The position numbers and the translations under genes are program-made. This document shows positions 23,606-33,867 of a DNA stretch of 64,000 nt, piece by piece. Below the pieces are notes generated by a model. It was given only the letters and a program-made list of their open reading frames with translations. It did not search any database and had not been told where the DNA came from. Numbering within the stretch: position 1 is the first letter of the stretch; the number at the start of each line of letters is the position of its first letter. Source of the stretch: Saprospiraceae bacterium (GTDB taxonomy: Bacteria > Bacteroidota > Bacteroidia > Chitinophagales > Saprospiraceae); contig JADJPZ010000004.1 in the NCBI GenBank assembly GCA_016713025.1, positions 1,550,001 through 1,614,000 of the forward strand, read 5' to 3'.

Positions 23606-25411
23606 TTGAGTCCGCTCCGAAAAGCTCTATTTTTAAAAATCGCATAAAATAGTACTCTTGGGCTGACGGGATAAAAAATTGACATCTTGAAATAAGGTTT
23701 TTATAATCTGACGCCTCGTATAGACCATCACAATTGTTTTGATGAAATTTAGGGCAATATTTGGCAAGTTTTGGCCATTTTCTGTCACAAAATTTACGAT
23801 TCGGACAAAGTTCACCCATAAACATCTCATGTTGGCCCACATTTGATGTTTGCTTAATCCCCTATACCTACTCTTTGCATTGGGGTAGTGATAACTTACC
23901 TGAAATATGGTGGCTTCAACATTGTTTCTTCTCTGTATTTCTTCTTTTGGTGTAGATTCTATTTTCTTCCTGATCTGGTAGGTATCTATTTCTTTTTGCG
24001 TGATATATCTGTATGATTCGCCTGTCTTTATTCGCCATTTTTCAGTACCATCTTTACTGATTACTTTTATACTTTCTACTTCTTCACCAGTTTGTGTATC
24101 TTTTACTTGCAATGTTTGGTCTTCCGTCATTTCCAACTCGTATCTTCCTTTGGCTCCTTGTATTGCTTGTAGGTTTAAGTCTATATCGTTGTCTTTACAA
24201 TAGTTTTGATTTTCGGGACTATGGTAGGCACCATCTGCATACACTGATTCTATCTTATCTGATATGATTTCCTGTGTTTTTCGGTATCTTCTTTTAAGAA
24301 GTCAGTGTCAGGAGTACTTACTACTTTAACATTGACATTCGTAATTAAATTTAGATTTTCATCATCGCATGTCTCCGTTACATTCACACTGTAGCCTTTT
24401 ACTTCTTGTTTTTTTTGTCCATCGTTACCTCCTTTGCTACGGTAGGTACTGTCGGTATCGTGTGGCGATTGTACAGACTGCGCCGATATGGATTCTTTTT
24501 CTTTGGCTACTATCATTTTATCTTCGGTGATCTCGTACTGTTCGGTGAATACTCTTTGTAATGTTTTGTAACTGTCTGTTTGTGAGCCTTCGGTTAGCTC
24601 TAATACTTTCGATATCAGGGTACCTAACTCTTTTAATTTACTCTTAACTTCCTGGCTCGTATGGGTGTACACTACTTTGTCTCCTTGCATTTTTAGTGCG
24701 TCTTCCAGCTTCTCTTTAAGTGTAGCTTCTAAGTGAGCATTGTCTTTTATTTCCTTGTAATAAAGCTCTAACGTTTTATGTATCAATTCGTAACGGCTCA
24801 ACCATGCTATATTACTTCCCAATAACTTACTGTCCATTCTTATTTTCTTGCCGCTTACTCCAAATTCAATACATTGATCCTTTGTCGTCTGGGCAAATAC
24901 TTCTGCAAATAGATTTTTTCCGTTTTCCTTGTCATAAGCTGCTACATTGTGCCGAAATAGATAGTAAGTGGATTCTGTAGGTATGGTGTCGCTTAAATTT
25001 AATAACCCTAATGCACTTCGATATAACAAGTTGAATCTACAGTTTTCAAATATCTTCTCATCACTCAAACCATCTGCTTCCTTCAATATCATCATCCCTA
25101 TCATTACTCGTATGGATGCATTTGGTCTGCCTTGACTATCACTATATAAAGGACTGAACAACTCCTCGTCTATGCGCATAATCACTTCTTTGCGAAATAG
25201 ATTATGCCAGGCATCAGGATTTTCATACACTGTTTGTACCTTGCCACTAAATAATGAAACAGGGCTTGAAAACATATCCAACTGTAGGTGCTTTGATGAT
25301 TTTTTTAGCATCCGGATTAAAGTTATTTTGATATCACAAATTTAAAACATATGTTCTTTTTTATACTATATTTGTGAATCAATTATTAAATACTTTTCGG
25401 AGTGGACTCAA
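23606..25411 (-). mobile_element. IS1182-type insertion sequence
   Basis: The ends are 19-bp inverted repeats: TTGAGTCCGCTCCGAAAAG at 23606-23624 and CTTTTCGGAGTGGACTCAA at 25393-25411 (one mismatch). The only gene inside is a DDE transposase. TTATAAAA occurs just outside both ends (23598-23605 and 25414-25421), but it is offset by 2 bp on the right, so it is only a possible target duplication. The element is ~1.8 kb, normal for the family, and sits between the hydrolase and a block of plus-strand secreted-protein genes. Confidence 0.88.
23633..25311 (-). pseudogene. IS1182-family transposase, split by a one-base frameshift
   Basis: The first part (ATG at 25311 to stop at 24250) carries the DUF772 N-terminus (IRVMIGMMILKEADGLSDEKIFENCRFN) and the first part of the DDE domain. 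The second part resumes with SVYADGAYHSPENQ (a D) and ends with RNNVEATIFQVSYHYPNAKSRYRGL (the E and the YxxxK/R helix). Phase is lost at the five-A run at 24277-24281 (minus strand), where one more A or a -1 slip would rejoin the frames. There is no canonical XXXYYYZ heptamer in phase. Combined length is ~556 residues. It may be decay, a sequence error, or slippage-dependent expression. Confidence 0.85.
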
Positions 25412-25662
25412 AATTATAAAATACAACAAAGATAAAATACTAAATCAATGAATCAGACATTTCAAAATTTCCAAATAAAATACTTAGTAAACAATGTCCC
25501 TTTAAAAACCAATTCAACTCAAAAATATTTCTCAACATACTGTATAGAGAGTAAATTATTTTTGATAAACATCATTGCATACATTAAAACACCGTATTTA
25601 CCCTTAAAATTTACCTTTTAAAAATGGATGAATTCACTTATAAATAAAGTTTAATATATCAA

Positions 25663-25670
25663 TACCTTTG
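25663..25670 (+). promoter_or_regulatory. -7 promoter element of the S74-like/DUF1800 operon
   Basis: TACCTTTG, an exact TAnnTTTG match, 22 bp before the ATG at 25692. The 250 bp upstream, back to the IS end, are AT-rich with no other feature seen. Confidence 0.55.
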
Positions 25671-25691
25671 TCACATTAAAAATATCATAAT

Positions 25692-26150
25692 ATGAAGCCA
25701 TTAGCATCAGCCCTTTTAATTTTGTTTTCAATCACTTATGCACATACTCAAAATATGCTTTTACTGAAATCTACAGGAAAGGTTGTAATAGGTGATACAT
25801 CGCAAATGTCAACTCCGGGAAATTATAGTTTGTATGTTCAAAATGGTGTTTTGACCGAAAAGGTCAAAGTATCTCTGAAAAGTACTGCAGAATGGTCAGA
25901 TCATGCTTTTGAAAAATGTCCCACAATTGAACAGGTTTCCGAAACCATCGCAAATCAAAGTCACCTATATGACATGCCATCAGCAAAAACACTGGTCAAA
26001 GATGGATATGAACTGAAGTCAATGGATGCAAAATTGCTCGAACAGATAGAATGGTTGTGGCAACATGCGATCAAACTTGACAAAGAGAACAAATCACTGC
26101 AGGAAGAGATAACCAAACTTAAAATTGCTCAATCTACTTCAAATAAGTAA
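25692..26150 (+). CDS. Secreted tail-fibre/S74-like chaperone-type protein
   Basis: 152 residues with a signal peptide (1-~19, ending AHTQ). The mature part follows the pattern common in Bacteroidota surface proteins: SLYVQNGVLTEKVKVSLKSTAEWSDHAFEKCPTIEQV, then DMPSAKTLVKDGYELKSMDAKLLEQIEWL and a C-terminal coiled coil (residues ~118-147). It resembles the intramolecular chaperone domain found at the end of phage-type fibres and large adhesins, here free-standing. It lies 3 bp before the DUF1800 gene and is probably exported with it. No enzymatic role can be read. Confidence 0.7.
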   Translation: MKPLASALLILFSITYAHTQNMLLLKSTGKVVIGDTSQMSTPGNYSLYVQNGVLTEKVKVSLKSTAEWSDHAFEKCPTIEQVSETIANQSHLYDMPSAKTLVKDGYELKSMDAKLLEQIEWLWQHAIKLDKENKSLQEEITKLKIAQSTSNK

Positions 26151-26153
26151 AAA

Positions 26154-27943
26154 ATGGTTTCAAGGATATTATATTTATGGATTGCCATGCTTGTAATAGT
26201 CTGTGCGCCTCTTTTCGGCCAACCGGATACACTGATACTTGGATATGGTGGTTCAGGTATAGCAGTAACATCGAGCAGCAGTTCTATATCTGGATCTGAA
26301 AACAATACTATATCCCAGACAGGATTCCTTCCAAATGAAAATGCGGCATCCCGATTCTTATCTCATGCTACTTTGGGGCACAACCAACAAAATATCCAGC
26401 AAGTGATTTCCATGGGGATCGAAGACTGGTTTTCAAATCAAATCACTTTGCCAAGAGCTTTCACCCTCGAAAGCAAGATCAGGTCTTTACACAAAATGGT
26501 GATGGACTCAACAAATAGTCCAACGGCAGGAGCCTCAAACCGCCTTTGGGATTATGCCTGGTGGCAATATTTGATGACATCGAATGATGCTCTGAGACAG
26601 AGAGTTGCACTGGCATTGAGTGAGATGCTCGTGATTTCAGAAAACTCCGCTTTTTCAAATAATGCGTATGCCATGGGATTATTTTATGACAAGCTACTTC
26701 ACGGAGCCTTTGGCAATTACAGAGATTTGCTCACTTCCATAACTTACAGTCCGGCTATGGGTACTTATCTGACATATCTCAACAATCCAAAAGCCAACCC
26801 CGCTGCCAATCAATTTCCTGATGAAAACTACGCAAGGGAAGTCATGCAGCTGTTCACCATCGGTACTGTGATGCTCAATAATGATGGCAGTGTCATCAAA
26901 GACGCAAACAATCTGCCGGTGCCAACGTATGACAATGAAGATATTATCGAATTTTCAAAAATATTTACCGGGTTGACCTGGGCAGACAGGACACAATGGA
27001 ACAGAAGTGCTCAAAATGACACATCATATATCCCGAATATGGCGATGTGGGATACGTGGCATGAACCAGGCCAAAAACCCTTTTAAATGGATTTGTAGTA
27101 CCGAACAGAAATCCAGTCAATGGAAATGCAGATATCAAAGATGCTTTGGACAATTTGTTTAATCATCAGAATACTCCGCCCTTTGTGTCAAGATTTTTGA
27201 TTCAAAGATTAGTGTCATCCAATCCAAGTCGTCAATATATCAACAGAGTAGCCAATGTTTTCAAAAATAACGGCCAAGGTGTCAGAGGAGATATGGCAGC
27301 AGTGATTAAAGCGATACTGCTTGATTCAGAAGCCACAGACTGCAGCAAAGGAGACGACATCCAATTCGGAATGTTAAGAGAACCTTTTATAAGGTATGTT
27401 CAGATACATAAGGCTTTTAATGCCTCCACTCAGAGTGGTAACTATCGAAATGATATGAATTATATTTACCAGTACACGGGTCAGCGGCCATTGGCATCTC
27501 CAAGTGTTTTTAATTTTTTTCAACAGGATTATCAACCCATCGGACCGGTGGAAGAAGCAGGACTTGTAGCACCTGAATTTCAGATTACTGATGCACAGAC
27601 CATTGCAGGGTTTGTCAATGGCTTGTACAGATGGCTGTTTGACAATGATTTAGCTGATGAATACGATCTTTTCACGAATGAAGTTGATGCTCACTATGCG
27701 GATGAAATATCGAGTATAGACCTATCCGGCGAAATTATAAATACTACAGACGATAAGTTACATATTTTATTGGACAGATTAAATATGGTACTTGCCCATG
27801 GAAGAATCTCTGCTCCGAGTCTAAATACTATCACCAAAGTCATCAAAGAATTTCCTTCAGTTTCCACCACAGAAAAAACAGACAGGATAAAACTAGCAAT
27901 ATATCTCGTCATGACTTGTCCTGAATACCTTATCAATCGCTAA
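26154..27943 (+). pseudogene. DUF1800 secreted protein with a one-base frameshift
   Basis: It begins with a signal peptide (to about LFGQ) and a Ser-rich linker. The DUF1800 domain starts at ENAASRFLSHATLGHNQQNI and runs through QRVALALSEMLVIS, PDENYAREVMQLFTIG and FTGLTW. At 27073-27077 a run of five A seems to have lost one: the first frame ends PGQKPF-stop, while the next frame continues TLLNGFVVPNRNPVNGNADIKDALDN, PPFVSRFLIQRLV and FGMLREPFIRY. The natural end is PEYLINR. Intact length would be ~596 residues. DUF1800 genes are almost always paired with DUF1501, as here; function is unknown. Confidence 0.85.
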
Positions 27944-27946
27944 AAT

Positions 27947-29404
27947 ATGAAGAAAAGAAATATTAACAGAAGACAGTTTCTCGGAGAAGCCAGTTGTTCA
28001 GCCGTAGGTTCAATGGCTTTTTTATCGTCTGTCCTGAATTTGGGTGCTATCAATACACTTGCAGCGCGACCGCATATTCTGGATGACTCCAATGATTATA
28101 AAGCCATGGTCTGTATTCTTCTTGCCGGAGGTTGTGATACGCATAATGTGCTAGTACCCACACAGACTACTGAATATAGCAATTACGTTGCAACAAGAGG
28201 ATCTCTGGCTTTGAGTTTAAGTGCAAATCCAGCTCAGTTATTACCACTTAATTTCAACAATGCCGGAAAGACTTATGCGGTGCATGCGGGCATGAACAGA
28301 GTCAGAGACATGTTTAATGCAGGAGACCTTTCATTTATGGCCAATATCGGTACTTTGATAGAACCGATTGCCAACGCCACAGAGTACAATTCAGGTTTAA
28401 AAAAAATACCACTTGGTCTCTATTCACATTCTGACCAGATCATGCAATGGCAAACATCTGTTCCTCAAAGCCGCTCTGCAGTTGGCGTTGCTGGAAGGAT
28501 AGCAGATATGCTCCAGGATATGAATACCATTCCACAAATTTCAATGAACATTTCCTTGAGTGGAAAAAACCGTTTTCAATCAGGAAATACCTATAATGAA
28601 TACTCTATCACAAGATCTACAACGGCTTCTAATATTGGATTTACATCATTTCCTTCATGGTGGAGCGATGCAGGATATAAAACTATGACCAGAAACGGAG
28701 CCATCAGTAACATGATGGAACAGGCGTATACCAACATATTTCAGAAAACATTCGGTAGTTTGGGTAAATCTACTATAGATGCTGTAGATAAATTCAGAAT
28801 AGCACTTGAAAATGTGGTGCCTTTAAACTCTGCTTTTTCTGCGTCATCCTTGGCACAGGATATGAAAAAAATAGCTGAAATCATCAGTGTCAAAAGTTTT
28901 TTAGGAGCCAAAAGACAAATCTTCTATATCACTTATGGTGGCTGGGATCACCATGACAATGTTTTGGGAAGTCAGGCTGCAATGTTACCTGTCTTGAGTA
29001 ATGCTATGGCTGAGTTTAATGATGCCATGACAGAAATAGGTATGAAAGATAAAGTTGTAACCTTTACCATATCGGATTTCGCAAGGACATTAACTTCCAA
29101 TGGAAATGGATCTGACCACGCCTGGGGAGGAAATCAGATGATCATGGGTGGGCCGATTACAGGTGGAAAAGTTTTTGGCACCTACCCTTCTCTGGCTTTG
29201 AACAACAATAACTATAATCTATCTTCCCGAGGCAGAATATTGCCAACTACGTCCGTGGATGAATTTTATGCTGAACTTGCACTATGGTATGGTGTATCAC
29301 CTAATGATCTGAATTATGTTTTGCCGAATTTGTGTAATTTTTATACTCCAACCTGTCCCGCTTCAGTGCCTGGAAATTATATGCCAATAGGTATGTTTTC
29401 GTAA
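27947..29404 (+). CDS. DUF1501 secreted protein
   Basis: 485 residues. The N-terminus has a twin-arginine-type signal (NRRQFLGEASCSAVGSMAFLSSVL). The DUF1501 body, distantly related to the alkaline-phosphatase/sulfatase fold, shows LLAGGCDTHNVLVP, YAVHAGMNRVRDMFNAGDLSFMANIG, YGGWDHHDNVLGSQ and ISDFARTLTSNGNGSDHAWGG. The His/Asp residues in these blocks are probable metal ligands. It follows the DUF1800 gene by 3 bp and precedes a PA14 protein, a usual order in Bacteroidota and Planctomycetes. The role is not established. Confidence 0.88.
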   Translation: MKKRNINRRQFLGEASCSAVGSMAFLSSVLNLGAINTLAARPHILDDSNDYKAMVCILLAGGCDTHNVLVPTQTTEYSNYVATRGSLALSLSANPAQLLPLNFNNAGKTYAVHAGMNRVRDMFNAGDLSFMANIGTLIEPIANATEYNSGLKKIPLGLYSHSDQIMQWQTSVPQSRSAVGVAGRIADMLQDMNTIPQISMNISLSGKNRFQSGNTYNEYSITRSTTASNIGFTSFPSWWSDAGYKTMTRNGAISNMMEQAYTNIFQKTFGSLGKSTIDAVDKFRIALENVVPLNSAFSASSLAQDMKKIAEIISVKSFLGAKRQIFYITYGGWDHHDNVLGSQAAMLPVLSNAMAEFNDAMTEIGMKDKVVTFTISDFARTLTSNGNGSDHAWGGNQMIMGGPITGGKVFGTYPSLALNNNNYNLSSRGRILPTTSVDEFYAELALWYGVSPNDLNYVLPNLCNFYTPTCPASVPGNYMPIGMFS

Positions 29405-29426
29405 TCCAATCACCTAGAGAAACATA

Positions 29427-31787
29427 ATGAAAAATATCATCTTAATATCGGTTTTAATCTTAATCAGGAATATCTTGCCGGCACAGATATGTGTAGGAGA
29501 GCCCGGTAAAGTCCAATGGGAAGTCTGGCGCGGACTTTACTCAGATCAGTTTTCAGAATTGATGGCACTCGAGTTTTTTCCTTCAAGACCGGACCTGACA
29601 CAAACTTTATATAGTCTCAATGCACCTATCAATTACGACAATAATTTTGGAGCAAAAATTTGAGGATTCATCAAAGTGCCTGTTTCTGATAGCATAACCT
29701 TCAATATTACGGGAAATTCAAAAGCTGAATTTTACTTGAGTCCTTCTCAACTGCCGTCTCAAATGGTTTTGAGAGCATTTGCCAATGATTGGACAAATGA
29801 ATTTGAACACACCAAATTTGTTTCCCAAACATCTCAAAAACTATGGTTAGTGCAGGGCCAATATTACTATTTTGAAATCAGATATGTAGAAAGTACAGGA
29901 GGAGATCATTGTAAAGTTTTCTGGAAAAACAGTTTTGTTTCCAATAGTACGTGGAATATTATATCTGCGGCATATATTCACGACATAGGTTGTAAATCTG
30001 CACCATGTCCGGTCAGAGGCACACCTTGCAATGACAGCAATCCCAATACTATTGACGACCTCTCAGATGGCCATTGTAACTGTGTAGGAAAGCCAAATAC
30101 AGCCAATAACTGCGTCGGAGCAAGAAATACCATACAGCGCTACAGATATGACAATAGCTCCGGAAGTACGATCAATGATTTGTATCTTAATCCTAACTTT
30201 CCTGCCATCCCAACCACAAGTGCTCAATTGCCTTTGTTAGGAGTCAAATCAGAATCTCAGATTAATAATTCAGGAGACTTAGTTCAGGGGTATCTTAGTG
30301 TTCCTGTCTCGGGCAATTACAAATTTAATGTAACCGGTGATGATATGACCATTCTATTCATCAGTTCTGATCACTCCCCTGAAAACAAACAGGCGCATCA
30401 GGTACTTGTCAGCGATTGGACCAATCCGACAGAACATAATAAGTTTATTTATCAATCCACTTCTAATATTTATCTCCAGGCCGGCAGATTTTATTACGTA
30501 GAATTAAACCATAAAGAAGGCTCGGGGAGCGAGCATTTTGGTGCATTCTGGCAGACTCCGTTTACTGCTCCGGGCACATGGAAACGTATTCCCTCCTTTT
30601 ACTTTTATGATTACGGTTGTGATATAGCTTGTATACCAGCCGGCACTCCATGCGACGATGGCAATCCATTCACCAAGTCTGATATCTATAATTCCAACTG
30701 TACATGTGTGGGTATTCCCTGCAGTGGACCGGACTGTGACAGTCCTTTGGCGAGTTATGTACCATATGAAAAATGTGGGTTGACAGATCAGATTGATAAC
30801 CAGCCTGCGAATAACTGGCTATCCTGTCAACCATCCAATAGCCCCAATCCTGCACTGACTCGAAACCATTGGATAAAATATGACCTGGGACAACGACACA
30901 AAAGACTCACCTCTCAGGTATGGAATTACAATGTGATGAATCAGGCTCAGCAGGGTTTTCAAAACGTAAGAATTGATTACTCAGAAAACAATACAAGCTG
31001 GCAGCATTTGGGCAATTATACCTGGCCATTGGCAAATGGCAATTCCGGATACGGAGGGTTTGTGGGGCCAAATTTCAGTGGAATTTATGCCCGCTATATC
31101 CTCATTTCATCCAATGGAGATACCACATCCTGCAAAGGTTTAGGCAAAGTAGCTTTTAAAGCCATACTTTGCCCAACAGCAGGAACACCGTGCAATGACA
31201 GTAATTCCTTGACCATCAATGATGCGTATGATGGAAATTGTAATTGTGCAGGCCAGAGTCTTTTGGCCAACGAATGTGACAACTCCAATCTGAATCTTGG
31301 AAATATTGCTTTAAATTCAAATGTTTACTCTGCCATAAACCATGTCACATCTATCAGCCATATCAATCCACAGGATACCGTGGGTATAGTCGGTGGTAAA
31401 TCAGTCATATTGAATCCCGGTTTTGAGACTATCGGCGATGTAATTTTTATAGCATCAATAGATACATGTGCTACCGGAGGTCAACAAATTTTAGCAAGAG
31501 CCAACGCTCAAAGCCAGCAAATAAAACAAGACGTAGAATCACTTACCGTCATACCCGAGGAAAATTCTGATTTTGTTGATATACATTATGTCATTACAAA
31601 GCCCGGCAAAGTATTGCTTAAGATTGTTGATAATGACCAAAAACATATTTTGGCAGACTATGAACATCTAAATAATGGACACTATATCAAAAGAATTCGC
31701 ACAAAAAAGATCTCAAATTCCTCAGCATATGTAATGATGGTGACCTCAGAAAATTCAATCCGGGAGATGTTAAAGAGCGATTATTGA
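29427..31787 (+). pseudogene. PA14-domain, cysteine-repeat secreted protein with in-frame TGA
   Basis: A signal peptide (to PAQ) and the start of a PA14 domain (GKVQWEVWRGLYSD) run into TGA at 29661-29663. The same frame continues GFIKVPVSDSITFNITG, so the stop falls inside the PA14 sheet where Arg is usual (CGA to TGA). Downstream are the rest of PA14, a second PA14 copy (about 30120-30620), three repeats of the TPCxDxNxxTxxDxxxxxCxCxG type, a discoidin-like region (DLGQRHKRLTSQVWNYN) and a C-terminal beta domain (IALNSNVYSAINHVTS) found in gliding and adhesion proteins. A full product would be ~786 residues. An internal GTG restart at 29676 would lack a signal. Confidence 0.8.
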
Positions 31788-31844
31788 CATTCATTAAATA
31801 AGAGCATGTAAAAATTTTGTTGTTTTATTTATGCAATTTTCCAT

Positions 31845-31852
31845 TATCTTTG
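31845..31852 (+). promoter_or_regulatory. -7 promoter element of the 31871 gene
   Basis: TATCTTTG, an exact TAnnTTTG match, ends 18 bp before the ATG at 31871. It rules out the upstream in-frame start at 31817. Confidence 0.55.
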
Positions 31853-31870
31853 TCACAAATAAGACCGTTT

Positions 31871-32377
31871 ATGTTAGTTCCTATTCATCAGCTGGATGAC
31901 CAATCAAAAATTTGGATTTATCAATCCACAACAATGCTTTCTGACGATCAGTCAACCGCGTTAAGAAAAGAATTGCTAAGTTTTCTGGAAGAGTGGACGT
32001 CACATAATGTACAGCTTCATACTTCGGGAGATATATTTTACAACAGGTTTATAGTCATGATGGTTGATGAAAGATACAATGCTACAGGTGGTTGTTCTAT
32101 AGACAAGTCTATTCATTTTATTGAATATCTGGAGCAAAAGTATGGCATTTCATTATTGGACAGGATGCATTTTTCATATATACCAGATCCGGACACCTTT
32201 GAAGTTTACTCAGCTTCTTTACACGATCTGGATAATTTGTTCAATTCGGGCAAAATTAAAGCAGATACCATAGTATTCAATAACCTTGTTAAATCCAAAG
32301 CCGAATTTGAATCGAGGTGGCAAATACCCTTAAACCAAAGTTGGCATATAAGATTCCTGAAATCATCTGTAGTCTGA
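31871..32377 (+). CDS. Conserved Bacteroidota protein of unknown function
   Basis: 168 residues, cytoplasmic, no signal or membrane segment. It begins MLVPIHQLDDQSKIWIYQS. Recognisable conserved blocks are FLEEWTSHNVQLHTSGDIFYNRFIVMMVDER, GGCSIDKSIHFIEYLEQKYG and WHIRFL at the C-terminus. Homologues in this phylum are sometimes labelled ABC transporter ATPase, but no Walker motif is present. The GCSID block with its cysteine is a candidate active site. It is monocistronic or first of a short run with Spo0M and ArsC-like genes. Confidence 0.65.
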   Translation: MLVPIHQLDDQSKIWIYQSTTMLSDDQSTALRKELLSFLEEWTSHNVQLHTSGDIFYNRFIVMMVDERYNATGGCSIDKSIHFIEYLEQKYGISLLDRMHFSYIPDPDTFEVYSASLHDLDNLFNSGKIKADTIVFNNLVKSKAEFESRWQIPLNQSWHIRFLKSSVV

Positions 32378-32451
32378 TGCCGTTGGTCGTTTATCAGAAA
32401 CTTTCCGTAATGGCCTGCTGTTAATAGTTTTGTACATAAAAAAATGCGCAG

Positions 32452-32919
32452 ATGTTTGGAAAAGTTAAAAAAATTTTGGGTATCGAAGGTGTCAAACTCG
32501 AACTCATCATACCAGAGAAAGTAAATAAAGAAACAGGCATCGTCACTGGCATAATGAAATTTACTTCTTTGAGTGACGATAATAAAATTGAAAGCATCCA
32601 TTTGAAAATGGTAGAAAAATATACTCGTGGTCGGGGGAATAGCAAACTCATCAACGAATATGTCATGGGAGAATTGGTAATGAGAGAAAACATAAGAATT
32701 TCAAAAAATGACATTGTGGAAATACCATTTCAGTTAGATTTTACATATGCTAAATCAGAGATGGACAAACTGCAGGACAATAATTTCATCACATCAGGAC
32801 TGGTAAAACTTGCCAAAAAACTGCGAGGAGTGCATTCAGAATTTTCCTTAAGGGCTGAAGCATCGATAAAAGGTACAACTCTGAACCCATTTGATATAAA
32901 ACCTGTGCAGCTTGTATGA
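32452..32919 (+). CDS. Spo0M-like arrestin-fold protein
   Basis: 155 residues. MFGKVKKILGIEGVKLELIIPEKV is the Spo0M/SpoOM N-terminal pattern, followed by GIVTGIMKFTS and an EIPFQLDF strand near residue 95, as in the arrestin-like beta sandwich. It is shorter than Bacillus Spo0M (~250 residues), as is common in non-sporulating bacteria. Despite the name it has no sporulation role here; a cytosolic scaffold function is presumed. Its stop overlaps the start of the next gene by 4 bp. Confidence 0.75.
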   Translation: MFGKVKKILGIEGVKLELIIPEKVNKETGIVTGIMKFTSLSDDNKIESIHLKMVEKYTRGRGNSKLINEYVMGELVMRENIRISKNDIVEIPFQLDFTYAKSEMDKLQDNNFITSGLVKLAKKLRGVHSEFSLRAEASIKGTTLNPFDIKPVQLV

Positions 32920-33278
32920 GTCAAAAAAAGATTTATCACCTTTCAACATGCGATACCTGCAGGAAAATATTGTCTCAACTGAACCTGGACAATGTGGAAC
33001 TTATCAACCTCAGGGAGCAAAATATTTCAAAGGAAGATCTGGATTTTATGAAAAAACAGACAAAGAGTTATGAGGCTCTTTTCAACAAACGGGCTCAAAA
33101 ACTGAAAGAAATGCCTGACTCTAAAAAACCAGTCAAAGATTTGGATTATAAAAAACTGATTTTGAAAGAATACACGTTTTTGAAAAGACCGGCTGCGATC
33201 ATTGATGGCAAAGTGATAGCAGGAAATGATAAAAATACTGTTGAAGCTTTCATCAAAGCCTTCGGAAAAGCCCTTTAA
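32916..33278 (+). CDS. ArsC/Spx-family thioredoxin-fold protein
   Basis: 120 residues. The N-terminal YHLSTCDTCRKIL gives a CxxC motif at the redox-active position, followed by a mostly helical insert (ISKEDLDFMKKQTKSYEALFNKRAQ) and FLKRPAAIIDGKVIAG, the cis-Pro block of arsenate reductase-like proteins. Length matches the ArsC/Spx group. Without the usual arsenic-resistance neighbours, a role as a general thiol reductase or regulator is as likely as arsenate reduction. It overlaps the Spo0M gene by ATGA. Confidence 0.8.
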   Translation: MSQKKIYHLSTCDTCRKILSQLNLDNVELINLREQNISKEDLDFMKKQTKSYEALFNKRAQKLKEMPDSKKPVKDLDYKKLILKEYTFLKRPAAIIDGKVIAGNDKNTVEAFIKAFGKAL

Positions 33279-33318
33279 ATTCTACTTACATACTTATCAT
33301 ATTACTGAAACCCTAAAA

Positions 33319-33807
33319 TCAGTTACAATTTAACGTAATCGGAGGTGTGGTTACTATATTGGAGCTATTGCCCGCACGGTCTTTTATATAAATCTCCATA
33401 GAAAGATCATTTTTGGGGTATTGAGGCACCTTTGAGCAAGGTGTGATGCCTGTAGCAGGAGGAAATACACAACAGGTCGTCAAAAAGACAATGTTTATTT
33501 TTCCTGAAACCCCGTTTTTGGTGCCTTCCAAAGGAATAAAAGGAGCCTTGTATTGTCTCAAAGTTTGATTGGTTCGAAGATCTTTTACAAAAATATTCGG
33601 TTCCGTTTTTCTGTCTTCAGTTCCGAAATCACCATCTCCGTCAGTAAATTTCAATGTCATCAATAGTGTATCACCGCCAATATCACTCTGATTTAAAGTG
33701 TTTTTTGAAAATCCTACAAACTCAAGTGAAGGTATATCGGGATACTCTGCCGGTTTCACACATGTGATTATTGAGCTTACAATAATTATAAGGACAGCAT
33801 ATCTCAT
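33319..33807 (-). CDS. Putative lipoprotein
   Basis: 162 residues. The N-terminus MRYAVLIIIVSSIITC is a type II signal with the lipidated cysteine at 16. The mature part is a single beta-rich domain with DGDGDFG (a possible calcium-type loop), a CC pair (TTCCVFPP) and DRAGNSSN. Such lipoproteins are common at the Bacteroidota outer membrane. No enzyme motif is seen. It is transcribed alone, convergent to the ArsC-like gene and divergent from the LuxE-like gene. Confidence 0.7.
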   Translation of the reverse strand: MRYAVLIIIVSSIITCVKPAEYPDIPSLEFVGFSKNTLNQSDIGGDTLLMTLKFTDGDGDFGTEDRKTEPNIFVKDLRTNQTLRQYKAPFIPLEGTKNGVSGKINIVFLTTCCVFPPATGITPCSKVPQYPKNDLSMEIYIKDRAGNSSNIVTTPPITLNCN

Positions 33808-33867
33808 TTGTAGTAAATTATAAAAAAAAGAGTTTATTTTGTGTTTTCATAAAAGTTTTCTAACTCT

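Noticed and set aside
23598..23840. Alternative 80-residue frame at the transposase 3' end
   Set aside because: The C-terminal transposase blocks (RGL, then QMWANMRCLW) are in the other frame; this one is a shadow.
24277..24284. Canonical programmed -1 frameshift site in the IS transposase
   Set aside because: In-phase codons are GAA AAA C, which do not form an XXXYYYZ heptamer; simple slippage on the A-run or a deletion fits better.
23598..25421. TTATAAAA as a proven IS target duplication
   Set aside because: The two copies are offset by 2 bp relative to the inverted repeats and the region is AT-rich; left as a possibility only.
16108..29663. Genome-wide TGA recoding (Trp, Gly or selenocysteine)
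   Set aside because: TGA ends several intact genes in the window (for example at 872-874), the two in-frame TGAs would need different residues (Trp and Arg), and no SECIS-like or Cys-context evidence is seen.
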